A stretch of DNA of 64,000 bases, taken from contig JAGHUA010000013.1 of the NCBI GenBank assembly GCA_018065085.1, positions 1 through 64,000 on the forward strand, in the 5' to 3' direction. Origin of the DNA: Candidatus Liminaster caballi (GTDB taxonomy: Bacteria > Bacteroidota > Bacteroidia > Bacteroidales > UBA3663). Positions 1 to 8,624 of this stretch are shown here, piece after piece (the stretch's first letter is position 1; each line of letters opens with the position of its first letter). The position numbers and the translations under genes are program-made. Below the pieces are notes generated by a model. It searched no databases, had not been told where the DNA came from, and saw only the letters and a program-made list of their open reading frames with translations.

Positions 1-24
1 TTATATAATATTAATATTATATAA
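1..24. repeat. 24-bp perfect AT palindrome
   Basis: The first 24 bases are all A/T and read the same on both strands. The element lies in an intergenic gap. It could be a weak hairpin at the end of a gene to the left of the window, or chance in AT-rich DNA. Confidence 0.5.
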
Positions 25-51
25 AATTCTGTTCGGATATTTTTTCAATTA

Positions 52-83
52 CTGTTTATCTGTTATCTGTGATTCTGTGACTG
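52..83. repeat. Weak octad array (CTGT word)
   Basis: CTG recurs at 52, 60, 67, 75 and 81, so the spacing is 8, 7, 8 and 6. This is the weakest of the 8-bp periodic arrays in the window and would not be called alone. It directly precedes the long hairpin at 91-195. Confidence 0.35.
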
Positions 84-90
84 GCGATCG

Positions 91-195
91 CGCATCCTCA
101 CACAGTCAAGGTCAGCGACCTGCGTGCTGCGACACTTTGCACATGTGACAAAGCTCGGGCAGCAATACCGGAGCTGACCTTGACCGGGTGATGCG
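91..195. other. Long nested hairpin downstream of GH127
   Basis: Four nested arm pairs share one axis. CGCATC at 91-96 pairs with GATGCG at 190-195. GTCAAGGTCAGC at 105-116 pairs perfectly with 173-184. TGCTGC at 125-130 pairs with GCAGCA at 159-164. CTTTG at 135-139 pairs with CAAAG at 149-153, enclosing the palindrome CACATGTG. The element starts 25 bp after the end of the GH127 gene, so it is probably transcribed as its 3' UTR and may act as terminator or stabiliser. No T-run follows, so it is not a standard intrinsic terminator. The core GACACTTTGCACATGTG nearly matches the 42-bp array at 43.9-44.1 kb. Confidence 0.6.
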
Positions 196-219
196 GACAG
201 AAAACGAGACGTGGAGAGG

Positions 220-2640
220 TCACTTCACGAGGCGAACCTCATAGATCTCACCCACCTGGCGATGAGGCTTAGCGACAAAACGTACGCGCACCTGCTGCTT
301 GCCTTCGAGCACCGATGCAGGAATCTCGTAAGTCTCATATTTCCACTGCGATGAGCGCCATTTCCTTGAGTTGTTGACCTCACGCACAAGGTTGTCGTCA
401 ATATAAAGATCATACTCGCACGTACGCCATTCGTCCTGACCCCAATAGCGCACACGGAGCGAGAGATTACGCTCGCCGCCCGTCTGCATCAGATAGCTGA
501 ACGAACCGCCGTCGCGTGCATCGCGGAAAGCCACGCTGTTGGTGACGCCTGTGTTCGACTTGCCGGTGATCTCCATGAAGTGGTCGCTCTCCGGCTGCTG
601 TTCGCCCGGCTGCACCTTATCGGTGGTGCGGGCATCGAGAGCCAGACGCTCCTTCTCCTCGGCAGCGAGTTTGTCAAGGTACTCCTTATAGCCGTCAGCA
701 CTGAGCGCCAGCCAATAGAGCATGTAGCGGCTGTCATGCAGTTCGAAGAAAGGAATAAGTTCACCCGTAACATCCTGCGAAGCATCGAGTTGAGGCGCAT
801 TTTCCATGCGTGTACGGAGTGTGAAATGCAGAGGCTTGCCAGGCACAGGAACGAGGTCGTTGGCAATATCCTCGACGTTGTTTGCCACGAGGTAGGGAGC
901 CTGATCGACAGGCAGCTTCCTGCCCGAAGCCATCTGACCGAAACGGCTGTCGTCGGCCAGAAGTCCGCGAAGGTCTTCGTTGCCCGTCTTCATGGCGAGG
1001 GTCACAGGGCCGTAGAGAATGGCGACGTACTGAGGCACGTTAGGCATGTGTTCGATAGAGGCATGCATCGGGAACTCAACGTCGATGACGTCGCCCTTCT
1101 TCCATTTGCGCTGGATGGTGACAAAATCCGCCTTATCCGACTGGCTCTCAACGTCGAGCTTGCCGTTGACGCTGACCTTAAAGTGGCTGCACCATGCCGG
1201 TTTGCGCAGTCGCACGGCAAACTCGCCCTTGCCGCTGGCGATGGTGAGGCGCGACGTCTCGCCATAAGGGAACTGCGTCTGCTGGCTCACCACGATGCCA
1301 CGCTCCTTCCAGCGGAGCTCAGAGGCAGCGTAAAGGATGACCGAAAGGGTATCGACACTGCCCTTTTCGCCAGTGCGAAGGCTCTTCGTATAGATAAACT
1401 GTCCGTATTTGCCGTGGTTCTCCATGCCCGTACCGACACAGCACCACATAGCCTCGTTTGGCACCGAATAGTTGCGATAGTGACGCGGACGAGCCGAGGT
1501 GAAATAGACGTAGCCGCCGTGCTCAGGATGCTGTGTGGAGAGGATGTGGTTGAACGTAGCACGCTCGTAGTAGTCGGCCATCGATGCGTTGTCGGGATCC
1601 ATGCGGAAGAGGTCTTCGGTGAGCTTGAGCATGTTGTTGGTGTTGCACGACTCAAGGCCGTCAATGTCCTGCGTCCAGTCGATGCACGACTCCTTGCTCG
1701 GGAAATGCTCACGACGGCTGTTGCCACCCAGCGAGAGCGAACGGCGATTGACCACCTCATCCCAGAAGAAACGGCTTGCCTCCAGATAGTCGGCATCGCC
1801 CGAAAGCTCAGCTACACGTGCGAAGCCTACCACCTTGGGCACCTGCGTGTTAGCGTGGATATTGTCGAGGTGCTGACCATTGTGTTCCTTCATCGGACGA
1901 AGCAGCCACTTGTGCGAGTAGCGCTTGGCAGCATCGAGATATTTCCGGTCGCCCGTCATCTGATAGGCATCGGCCAGCACCTCGTTGATGCCGCCGTGCT
2001 CCATGCCGAGCATCTTCTCGACCTGCTCGTCGGTGAGGTTTGACGAGATTGAGATCATCCAGTCGCATGTGCCGATAAACAGCTCGCGGGCATCCTCGTT
2101 GCCGCAATAGAGCCACGCATCGCGCAGGCCTGCCTGAATCTTGTGGGTGTTATAGAACGGCACCCAAAGGCCCATGAAGGGACCTACGTTGCCCTTCTTA
2201 TACTCGCTGAACACGCGGTCGCTGCCCGGCACACCGCCGATGTAGCCCTTTGCCCAATCGGGATAGTTGCGGGCGGCTGCGTCGGCACATTCCTTGAGCT
2301 GGGCGATCATGTAGAGCATTCTGTCCTCACACTCCTTGTTGCCCAACGCCGCATACATGGCCATGGCCGAGAGATAATGTCCGCCCACATGTCCGTCAAG
2401 GCCTGCCCAGTTGGGGAAGAGCGGTGCGACCTCCTTGAGGCCTGCCTCCTTGCGGAACGGGGCAAGCAGACGATCAACGTCGTAGCGGAGAAGGGTGTGT
2501 ACGTTGACGTCCTGCGCGTGCTTTAACGGGCCATCGAGCAGGGTTACGTCGCTTAACGGGAACTCATTGGGATAGAGCTGCTCCTGGGCGTACGATCCAA
2601 CGGCCAGGCAAGCCAAGAGGGAAGCGATTAGGTATTTCAT
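220..2640 (-). CDS. Secreted GH127 beta-L-arabinofuranosidase
   Basis: An 806-residue protein with a signal peptide (about residues 1-19) of glycoside hydrolase family 127 (formerly DUF1680). These enzymes remove non-reducing beta-L-arabinofuranosyl groups from plant glycans or glycoproteins. The family's metal/catalytic signature is visible: Glu330-x-Cys332 in DGLESCNTNN and Cys400-Cys401 in WCCVGTGMENHG, matching the Glu/Cys and Cys-Cys zinc ligands, one of which is the nucleophile. The alpha/alpha-barrel occupies about residues 25-430, beta-sandwich domains follow, and the last 110 residues look like an extra carbohydrate-binding-type beta domain. It lies 38 bp downstream of the CotH-like gene and probably shares its promoter. 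The released arabinose would feed the operon at 30-39 kb. Exact linkage specificity cannot be read from sequence. Confidence 0.9.
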   Translation of the reverse strand: MKYLIASLLACLAVGSYAQEQLYPNEFPLSDVTLLDGPLKHAQDVNVHTLLRYDVDRLLAPFRKEAGLKEVAPLFPNWAGLDGHVGGHYLSAMAMYAALGNKECEDRMLYMIAQLKECADAAARNYPDWAKGYIGGVPGSDRVFSEYKKGNVGPFMGLWVPFYNTHKIQAGLRDAWLYCGNEDARELFIGTCDWMISISSNLTDEQVEKMLGMEHGGINEVLADAYQMTGDRKYLDAAKRYSHKWLLRPMKEHNGQHLDNIHANTQVPKVVGFARVAELSGDADYLEASRFFWDEVVNRRSLSLGGNSRREHFPSKESCIDWTQDIDGLESCNTNNMLKLTEDLFRMDPDNASMADYYERATFNHILSTQHPEHGGYVYFTSARPRHYRNYSVPNEAMWCCVGTGMENHGKYGQFIYTKSLRTGEKGSVDTLSVILYAASELRWKERGIVVSQQTQFPYGETSRLTIASGKGEFAVRLRKPAWCSHFKVSVNGKLDVESQSDKADFVTIQRKWKKGDVIDVEFPMHASIEHMPNVPQYVAILYGPVTLAMKTGNEDLRGLLADDSRFGQMASGRKLPVDQAPYLVANNVEDIANDLVPVPGKPLHFTLRTRMENAPQLDASQDVTGELIPFFELHDSRYMLYWLALSADGYKEYLDKLAAEEKERLALDARTTDKVQPGEQQPESDHFMEITGKSNTGVTNSVAFRDARDGGSFSYLMQTGGERNLSLRVRYWGQDEWRTCEYDLYIDDNLVREVNNSRKWRSSQWKYETYEIPASVLEGKQQVRVRFVAKPHRQVGEIYEVRLVK

Positions 2641-2678
2641 GTTCTTTTGTTATTTTTGGTTCTTTTGTTGTAATGCTG

Positions 2679-4658
2679 TCATTGACGGACAATCTTTCGT
2701 CCGCCCACTACGTAGATGCCCGACGGCAGATGTTCAGGCAGGCGGCCATCAGGCGAGAGCAAACCGCAGCGGCGACCCTGAAGGTCGAACACAGGCGTCA
2801 CGGCAACCGATGGAATATCATCGGCAACCGACTCAATGCCAACGGTATTCGACCACCAACCGCGATTGCGCAGCTGATTGATAACGATGTCTGTGCGACG
2901 AGGGAAATAGGTATTGACCAGGCGGTTGCGCTCGTTCTTGAAGAACGTATCGACCGTATAGCGGTTGCCACGCGACATGTATGGCTGGAAGTCACGGCGA
3001 TAGACGCCCCAGCGCGCCGACTCGTCATAGACGGCATTCTGCACCACATGATAGAGGCTGTCCCAGACCTGCACGGCCTTGCCCGGGGTGAGGAGGCCAT
3101 CGTCAGCGAGGAGCAGGTGGGCACGCCAGTTGAAGCGCGCCTTGAACTTAGGATTCTTCATCAGCTGGTGGAAGAAGCCCGACGGCTTGCCGGCATTCTT
3201 TGTCGAGGTCACATCGTCATATTCGCTGCCCAGGATCAGCTCGGTGTCCCAGCAGATGAAGCGAAAGCCGCAGATGTGCTTGTCGAAACGGCGGAAGGCA
3301 AACCAGTTGTGATGATCCCAGTCGTTGTTGCCGGCATAGAAGTTGATGAGCATGTAGTCGATGAAATCGTCCATATCGAGCAGCGGTGTGCGTTCGGGAT
3401 CAGGTTCGCCCTGAGGGTCAAGGCCGAGCAGGGCATAGTAGGCATCGCTGTTGGTGGCCGACACCTGGCTGATGAGCTCGGTCATCTCGTTCCATGCGTC
3501 GAGCGTGCCGTCAGCAGCCTCGATCATCTCGCCCGACAGTTCATCGACCTTGATGACGTCATAGTCCTTCTTCTTGCCGCCGTAGTGATAGGCACAGTGT
3601 TCCGCCGTGATGCGCTCCGACAGATTATACATGCCCCAATACAGGCCGTTGAGGAAGAGGTGGACGGGCTGACCCTGGCTGTGAGGCCATCCGAGGCGCT
3701 CCTGAATGCTGCGCGCCCAGAGCTCACGGGTGTACTGTGCACGCTGGCGGTTCGACTCGTCCCAATGGAGCCATGAGTTGCTGTGATGTGTGCGCAGGAT
3801 GAGATCCTCATACTTGTCGGCACCAGCATCGCCATAGACGGCGTGCTCCAGTTTCTTCGGGCCGTACTTTCCCTTGAACATCAGACGGAAGGCGTGCTTG
3901 GCGTTCTTCTCGGGCACACGGCTGTGACCGCCGTGGATCTTGATGCCGCAATCGAGCGTGACGTCATGATGCAGTTTGCCGCCAATGATCTCAAGGCTGA
4001 TGTGGCGCTCCCAGTCGCGACCTGCATGATCGCCGATCGGAGCTCCCGTATAGACATAGATGCCGCCGTTGACCGAGTCGAGTTCCTCGCCGAAGAGGAA
4101 GTGCGGATCGGTGCTTACAGAGACGATAGGCAGATCCTTGAGGCCCTGGATGATCTGATCCTTCGACTCGTTGACGATGCTGCGATCCATTGAGTAGTAA
4201 GCCGGCGCACGTCCGGAAATATCGATGTTCCATCCCCAGTTCTTCGGATAGCCTTCGGGAATGAGCGGCGTGCCGTCGGTGGATGTTGCCTGGCGCGTGA
4301 CGTTGTCGGGAATGACGTATGTGGCCGATGTGACAGCCGAGAGAAGGGTGTCATTGATCGCCTCGGCAGCACGCAGCACGCATGTCTTGCCGATGCTCAC
4401 CTTGCCGTTGGTCACGACCTTGCTCTTCATCGTCGGCCAGCTGCCATCGTTGGTGTAATAGACGGTTCTTCCCTCCACATAAGGCTTGACCGTGACGGGC
4501 ATCGCACTGGCATAGATGCCGTGCTTGCGACCAAAGACTGGCTTCTCGACAACCTCCACGCTGTCGGTCTCGACGTCCTGTGCCATGAGCGGCTGACACA
4601 GGGCAGCACCGAGCACGAAGGCCGATGCAAGAATCTGTCTGATTCGAGTAGATTTCAT
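2679..4658 (-). CDS. Secreted CotH-kinase-family protein
   Basis: A 659-residue exported protein (signal peptide about 1-27). Residues about 40-115 resemble a chitobiase/beta-hexosaminidase C-terminal-like beta domain (YYTNDGSWPTMKS). The rest is a CotH-type kinase-like domain, with AGNNDWDHHNWFAFR and FRFICWDTELIL matching its conserved Asp/Asn and WDxE positions. The C-terminus (VFDLQGRRCG...GIYVVGGRKIV) is a short module common on Prevotella secreted proteins. Spore CotH is a protein kinase; the role of the many exported bacterial homologues beside glycoside hydrolases is unsettled. Here it is the first gene of an operon with GH127 and has a clear promoter. I would not assign kinase activity without testing. 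Confidence 0.85.
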   Translation of the reverse strand: MKSTRIRQILASAFVLGAALCQPLMAQDVETDSVEVVEKPVFGRKHGIYASAMPVTVKPYVEGRTVYYTNDGSWPTMKSKVVTNGKVSIGKTCVLRAAEAINDTLLSAVTSATYVIPDNVTRQATSTDGTPLIPEGYPKNWGWNIDISGRAPAYYSMDRSIVNESKDQIIQGLKDLPIVSVSTDPHFLFGEELDSVNGGIYVYTGAPIGDHAGRDWERHISLEIIGGKLHHDVTLDCGIKIHGGHSRVPEKNAKHAFRLMFKGKYGPKKLEHAVYGDAGADKYEDLILRTHHSNSWLHWDESNRQRAQYTRELWARSIQERLGWPHSQGQPVHLFLNGLYWGMYNLSERITAEHCAYHYGGKKKDYDVIKVDELSGEMIEAADGTLDAWNEMTELISQVSATNSDAYYALLGLDPQGEPDPERTPLLDMDDFIDYMLINFYAGNNDWDHHNWFAFRRFDKHICGFRFICWDTELILGSEYDDVTSTKNAGKPSGFFHQLMKNPKFKARFNWRAHLLLADDGLLTPGKAVQVWDSLYHVVQNAVYDESARWGVYRRDFQPYMSRGNRYTVDTFFKNERNRLVNTYFPRRTDIVINQLRNRGWWSNTVGIESVADDIPSVAVTPVFDLQGRRCGLLSPDGRLPEHLPSGIYVVGGRKIVRQ

Positions 4659-4659
4659 G

Positions 4660-4692
4660 TGATGTATGCAGTTTGTGTATTGATGTATGCAG
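4660..4692. repeat. Direct repeat TGATGTATGCAG in CotH leader
   Basis: The 12-mer occurs at 4660-4671 and 4681-4692, 21 bp apart, which is two helical turns. It lies between the predicted start of transcription and the start codon of the CotH gene. It could be an operator or a duplication; no regulator is known. Confidence 0.45.
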
Positions 4693-4717
4693 GGTGTTGT
4701 TCAATCATTATTTGCCG

Positions 4718-4749
4718 CAAATGTACGTAATTATTTCATTCGGCGCAAA
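4718..4749 (-). promoter_or_regulatory. Promoter of the CotH-GH127 operon
   Basis: On the minus strand TTTG (4746-4749) is followed after exactly 20 bp by TACATTTG (4718-4725). This is the Bacteroidetes -33/-7 arrangement. It gives a leader of about 50 nt. Confidence 0.7.
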
Positions 4750-4904
4750 CACGCTGCGGAACAATGTGGGCCAATGGGTCAAATTTTATAACTTTTGTCT
4801 CAAAATTAACATGGTTTTGACAGTTTCATAAAGCAGAAAATGACATTTCCACGCGTCGGCGATAAAAATCTCATGCAGGTATGCGCGCATTCATTCTTTT
4901 TTAT

Positions 4905-4912
4905 TATCTTTG
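4905..4912 (+). promoter_or_regulatory. -7 element of pfp promoter
   Basis: TATCTTTG lies 43 bp before the pfp start codon. A -33 TTTG at the right distance is not obvious. The element rules out the upstream in-frame ATG at 4881, which would lie ahead of the transcription start. Confidence 0.6.
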
Positions 4913-4955
4913 CACACGAATAATCATAACAAACATCATAAATCAAATTTATCCT

Positions 4956-6599
4956 ATGGAAAAAAGTGCACTTCAGATTGCCCGTGCTGCCTATCAGCCA
5001 AAGCTTCCTAAGGCTTTGCGTGGCGCACTCAAGGCCGTAGAGGGCGAGCCAACACAGTCGGTAGCCGATCAGGAGGAGGTAAAGAAGCTCTTCCCTAACA
5101 CCTACGGAATGCCTTACCTCAAGTTCGAACCAACAGACGGTCAGATGACCACCGCCCAGATGAACGTAGGCGTGATCCTCTCCGGCGGTCAGGCTCCTGG
5201 CGGTCACAACGTAATCTCAGGCCTCTTCGACGGCATCAAGAAGCTCAACCCAAACAATAAGCTCTATGGCTTCATCCTCGGTCCTGGCGGCCTTGTTGAC
5301 CACAACTACATGGAGCTCACTCCAGAGATCATCGACGAGTATCGTAACACCGGCGGCTTCGACATCATCGGTTCTGGCCGTACAAAGCTCGAGAAGAAGG
5401 AGCAGTTCGACAAGGGTCTTGAGATCCTCAAGGAACTCGGCATCAAGGCTCTCGTAATCATCGGCGGCGACGACTCGAACACCAACGCCTGCGTGCTCGC
5501 TGAGTACTACAAGGCTATCAATGCCGGCGTTCAGGTAATCGGCTGTCCTAAGACCATCGACGGCGACCTCAAGAACAGCGAGATCGAGGCTTCATTCGGC
5601 TTCGACACCGCTACCAAGGTTTACTCTGAGGTTATCGGCAACATCATGCGCGACTGCAACTCGGCCAAGAAGTACTGGCACTTCATCAAGCTCATGGGCC
5701 GTTCGGCTTCGCACGTAACCCTTGAGTGCGCCCTTCAGACACACCCTAACGTATGTCTCATCGGCGAGGAGGTAGAGGCTAAGAACCTCACTCTCGACGA
5801 CGTTGTGACAAGTATCGCTGAGGTAGTTGCCGACCGTGCTTCACGCGGCATGAACTACGGCGTGGCTCTCGTTCCAGAAGGCCTCATCGAGTTCATCCCT
5901 GCCATCAAGAAGCTCATCGCCGAGCTCAACGACCTCATCGCTGCCAACCAGGCAGAGTTCGACAAGATCACAGCCGACGAGAAGATCGCATTCATCGCAG
6001 CTCACCTCTCTGAGACCAACGCTGCCATCTTCAAGTCACTCCCAACAGGCGTCAGCCGCCAGCTCGCCCTTGAGCGCGACCCACACGGCAACGTACAGGT
6101 TTCACTCATCGAGACAGAGCAGCTCCTCGCTGACATGGTTGCCGTGAAGCTCGCCGAGTGGAAGAAGGAAGGCAAGTTCTGCGGTAAGTTCTCTACACAG
6201 CACCACTTCTTCGGCTATGAGGGACGCTGCGCTGCTCCTTCTAACTGGGATGCCGACTACTGCTACTCGCTCGGTTTCAACGCTTCGATGCTCATGGCCG
6301 CAGGCAAGACAGGCTACATGTCGTCAATCAAGAACACCTACCGTCCTGCTGACGAGTGGATTGCCGGTGGTATTCCAATCACCATGATGATGAACATGGA
6401 GAAGCGCAACGGCGAGATGAAGCCAGTTATCAAGAAGGCTCTCGTCGAGCTCGACGGCAAGCCATTCAACTTCTTCGCCTCTAAGCGCGACGAGTGGGCA
6501 AAGGACACCTGCTTCGTTTACCCTGGCCCTATCCAGTACTTCGGCCCTGCCGAGGTTGCTGACCAGCCAACCATCACCCTCAAGCTCGAACAGGCATAA
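4956..6599 (+). CDS. pfp: Pyrophosphate-dependent 6-phosphofructokinase
   Basis: A 547-residue cytoplasmic enzyme that phosphorylates fructose-6-phosphate with pyrophosphate in a reversible glycolytic/gluconeogenic step. The PPi-type signature is direct: GGDDSNTNA, where ATP enzymes have GGDGS, and PKTIDGDLKN with the lysine typical of PPi use. SGGQAPGGHN marks the N-terminal nucleotide/PPi site and LMGRSASH the sugar-phosphate site. The length fits the long clade (about 550 residues) shared by plants and Bacteroidetes. The start at 4956 gives MEKSALQIARAAY and lies downstream of the -7 element. Strongly biased codons suggest high expression. A hairpin follows the stop. Confidence 0.95.
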   Translation: MEKSALQIARAAYQPKLPKALRGALKAVEGEPTQSVADQEEVKKLFPNTYGMPYLKFEPTDGQMTTAQMNVGVILSGGQAPGGHNVISGLFDGIKKLNPNNKLYGFILGPGGLVDHNYMELTPEIIDEYRNTGGFDIIGSGRTKLEKKEQFDKGLEILKELGIKALVIIGGDDSNTNACVLAEYYKAINAGVQVIGCPKTIDGDLKNSEIEASFGFDTATKVYSEVIGNIMRDCNSAKKYWHFIKLMGRSASHVTLECALQTHPNVCLIGEEVEAKNLTLDDVVTSIAEVVADRASRGMNYGVALVPEGLIEFIPAIKKLIAELNDLIAANQAEFDKITADEKIAFIAAHLSETNAAIFKSLPTGVSRQLALERDPHGNVQVSLIETEQLLADMVAVKLAEWKKEGKFCGKFSTQHHFFGYEGRCAAPSNWDADYCYSLGFNASMLMAAGKTGYMSSIKNTYRPADEWIAGGIPITMMMNMEKRNGEMKPVIKKALVELDGKPFNFFASKRDEWAKDTCFVYPGPIQYFGPAEVADQPTITLKLEQA

Positions 6600-6622
6600 G
6601 ACTATTGCGACAATACACAAAA

Positions 6623-6649
6623 GGGGCAAAGACGCACAATCTTTGCCCC
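6623..6649 (+). terminator. Hairpin after pfp
   Basis: GGGGCAAAGA (6623-6632) and TCTTTGCCCC (6640-6649) form a perfect 10-bp stem with a 7-nt loop. No T-run follows, so termination may be partial and the next gene may be read through. The right arm also contains ATCTTTGC, close to a -7 box, so it could double as a promoter element. Confidence 0.6.
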
Positions 6650-6677
6650 ATATTAATCTCCATAACTCCTTTTGCAG

Positions 6678-8546
6678 ATGAAGAAACTGTCAATACTCTT
6701 CATGGCGCTTGTCTGCAGCATCGCTCTGAGCAATGTTGCAAACGCCCAGATACATAAATGGGGCGACACGTCACGCCTGCGCGTCGAGGGCAACCATCTC
6801 GTCGATCAGGAAGGCAACCAGGTGATGCTCCATGGCGTCATGGACACCCCAAGCCCATATTTCAGCGGCTTCAGATGGGGTTACAACTGCGGCTACGGCT
6901 ATGAGTCAGAGTGCCTCAAGTACTTCGAGAAACTCTTCTCCGCCGTGACCGACACGGCACAGGGTTCGTGGTGCAATGTGTTCCGCCTTCACCTCGACCC
7001 ATGCTGGACAAACGATCCGTCGATCCCAAGCTCAGGCAGCGACACGGGCGAAGCCAACATCAGCCAGTTCTCAAAGAAGCGCCTGACCGACTTCCTCCAG
7101 TCGCTCTACCTCCCATTGGCCAGAAAAGCCAAGAACCACGGCATGTACGTCATCATGCGTCCGCCGGGAGTGTGTCCGCAAACCATCCAGGTGGGCGGTG
7201 CCTATCAGCAGTACCTGCTCACGGTGTGGGACGTGGTGTCGAAGATGCCTGGCACAAAAAGCTCGTCCGACTGGCTGAGCCTTGAGCTTGCCAACGAACC
7301 TGTGCGCATCGTCGATGCCAACGGCAACGAGACGAACGCTGCCATGCACGATTTCTTCCAGCCAATCGTTGAGAAAATCCGCGCCAACGGCTTCAAGGGC
7401 ATCATCTGGATCCCTGGCGGCACATGGCAGCAGAACTATCGCCCGTATGCAGAATTTCCTATCACAGACCCAATGACCGACGCCGACGGCAATCCTGACT
7501 GTCAGATCGGCTATGCGGTGCACTTCTACCCTGGCTGGTTCAGCACTTCCGACTCGCAGACAGACACCATCGCCTCGATACGCTCGTTCCTTGGCAGCGT
7601 GCCTGTGGTCAAGACTTCGCCTATCATGATCACCGAGGTTGACTGGAGCCCTCAGAACCCTAACGGTCAGGGCCACTACAACGAATCGGGTCAGTGGGTG
7701 CTGCCTAACTACGGCACATGGGCAACCGGCTCGACATCGAAGTTTGGCAAGGGTTTCAAGGCCGTCGTTGACTATTTCGGCAACATCGGCTGGACATTGA
7801 CCCACACTCACGACTACATCGACATCGACCGCTATCTGGCCGACAAGACCGTGGTTCCGGCGTTCACAGGCGCGATGAACGGCGATGCCTACGAGGCTTG
7901 TTCGGGTGCGTGCTTCAAGTGGTATCCGCAGTATGCTCACACCGAACACAAGGCCCGCGTATGGAACACCGACGAGTCGTCAGAGATGTTCCCTCTCAAC
8001 GAGTTTGAGTTCAATCCTTCGATCTGGGAAAACGGCACATTCGACCCTGCCACAGGCAAACTCGTGACCGGTCAGTACGGCTTCGGCGGCTGGCAATACG
8101 CTTCGCCACTCGACCTTAGCGACTATCAGTATGTGGTGGTCAAACTGAAGCGCAATGCTCCCGGAAGCGCATCGTTCCGCATGTTCTCAAAGAGCAGCAG
8201 CTACTGGTCATCGCCTTACATGACAGGCCTTGGCGGTCGCAGCACCATTGCCATCCCTCTCCACAACCGCAAGAATGACGACGGTTCGGCTTTCGATCCT
8301 TCGCACATCTATATTGCCGGTTTCTGGACGAACGGCGGCAACAGCGAGGCGATTTACATCGACCAGGTGTTTGTCAGCAACGACGGCTCAAACCCTGTCG
8401 GCATCGAGTGTCCGTCAATTTCCGACCTCTCCCCTGCCGCCGTCGAGACATTCAACCTCAACGGTCAGCGCACCTCCGACGATGCACGCGGTTTCGTCAT
8501 CCGACGCCTGGGCGACGGTCGCGTGGTGAAGGCCTTCGTGAAGTGA
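6678..8546 (+). CDS. Secreted GH5 endoglucanase/mannanase-like hydrolase
   Basis: A 622-residue exported enzyme with a signal peptide ending near NVANAQ. The first about 400 residues form a GH5-type (beta/alpha)8 barrel. The acid/base glutamate is in SLELANEPVRI and the nucleophile glutamate in IMITEVDWSPQ, with conserved histidines in FRLHLDP and VHFYPGW. Residues about 430-570 form a beta-sandwich, probably carbohydrate-binding. The end (VETFNLNGQRTS...GFVIRRLGDGRVVKAF) is the short C-terminal module of this lineage's secreted proteins. GH5 enzymes cut beta-1,4-glucan, mannan or related polymers; which one is not decidable here. An ATG at 6678 is preferred over the upstream in-frame TTG at 6672. 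Confidence 0.88.
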   Translation: MKKLSILFMALVCSIALSNVANAQIHKWGDTSRLRVEGNHLVDQEGNQVMLHGVMDTPSPYFSGFRWGYNCGYGYESECLKYFEKLFSAVTDTAQGSWCNVFRLHLDPCWTNDPSIPSSGSDTGEANISQFSKKRLTDFLQSLYLPLARKAKNHGMYVIMRPPGVCPQTIQVGGAYQQYLLTVWDVVSKMPGTKSSSDWLSLELANEPVRIVDANGNETNAAMHDFFQPIVEKIRANGFKGIIWIPGGTWQQNYRPYAEFPITDPMTDADGNPDCQIGYAVHFYPGWFSTSDSQTDTIASIRSFLGSVPVVKTSPIMITEVDWSPQNPNGQGHYNESGQWVLPNYGTWATGSTSKFGKGFKAVVDYFGNIGWTLTHTHDYIDIDRYLADKTVVPAFTGAMNGDAYEACSGACFKWYPQYAHTEHKARVWNTDESSEMFPLNEFEFNPSIWENGTFDPATGKLVTGQYGFGGWQYASPLDLSDYQYVVVKLKRNAPGSASFRMFSKSSSYWSSPYMTGLGGRSTIAIPLHNRKNDDGSAFDPSHIYIAGFWTNGGNSEAIYIDQVFVSNDGSNPVGIECPSISDLSPAAVETFNLNGQRTSDDARGFVIRRLGDGRVVKAFVK

Positions 8547-8570
8547 CGCTAAAAATCGAACAGAAATACA

Positions 8571-8600
8571 AAAGACCGACATTTAGATGCCGGTCTTTTT
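8571..8600. terminator. Bidirectional terminator between GH5 and PIN genes
   Basis: AAAGACCG (8571-8578) pairs with CGGTCTTT, followed by T-rich sequence on the plus strand and preceded by A-rich sequence. It can stop both convergent genes. Confidence 0.75.
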
Positions 8601-8624
8601 TATTATGTGTGTGTGTTATTCGAA

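Noticed and set aside
84-91. GCGATCGC, the cyanobacterial HIP1 octamer
   Set aside because: A single copy with no excess elsewhere in the window; unrelated to the 8-bp periodic arrays.
580-2043. 487-codon plus-strand frame opposite the GH127 gene
   Set aside because: Its sequence has no domain and lies wholly antisense to a gene with clear catalytic motifs; strong codon bias keeps such shadow frames open.
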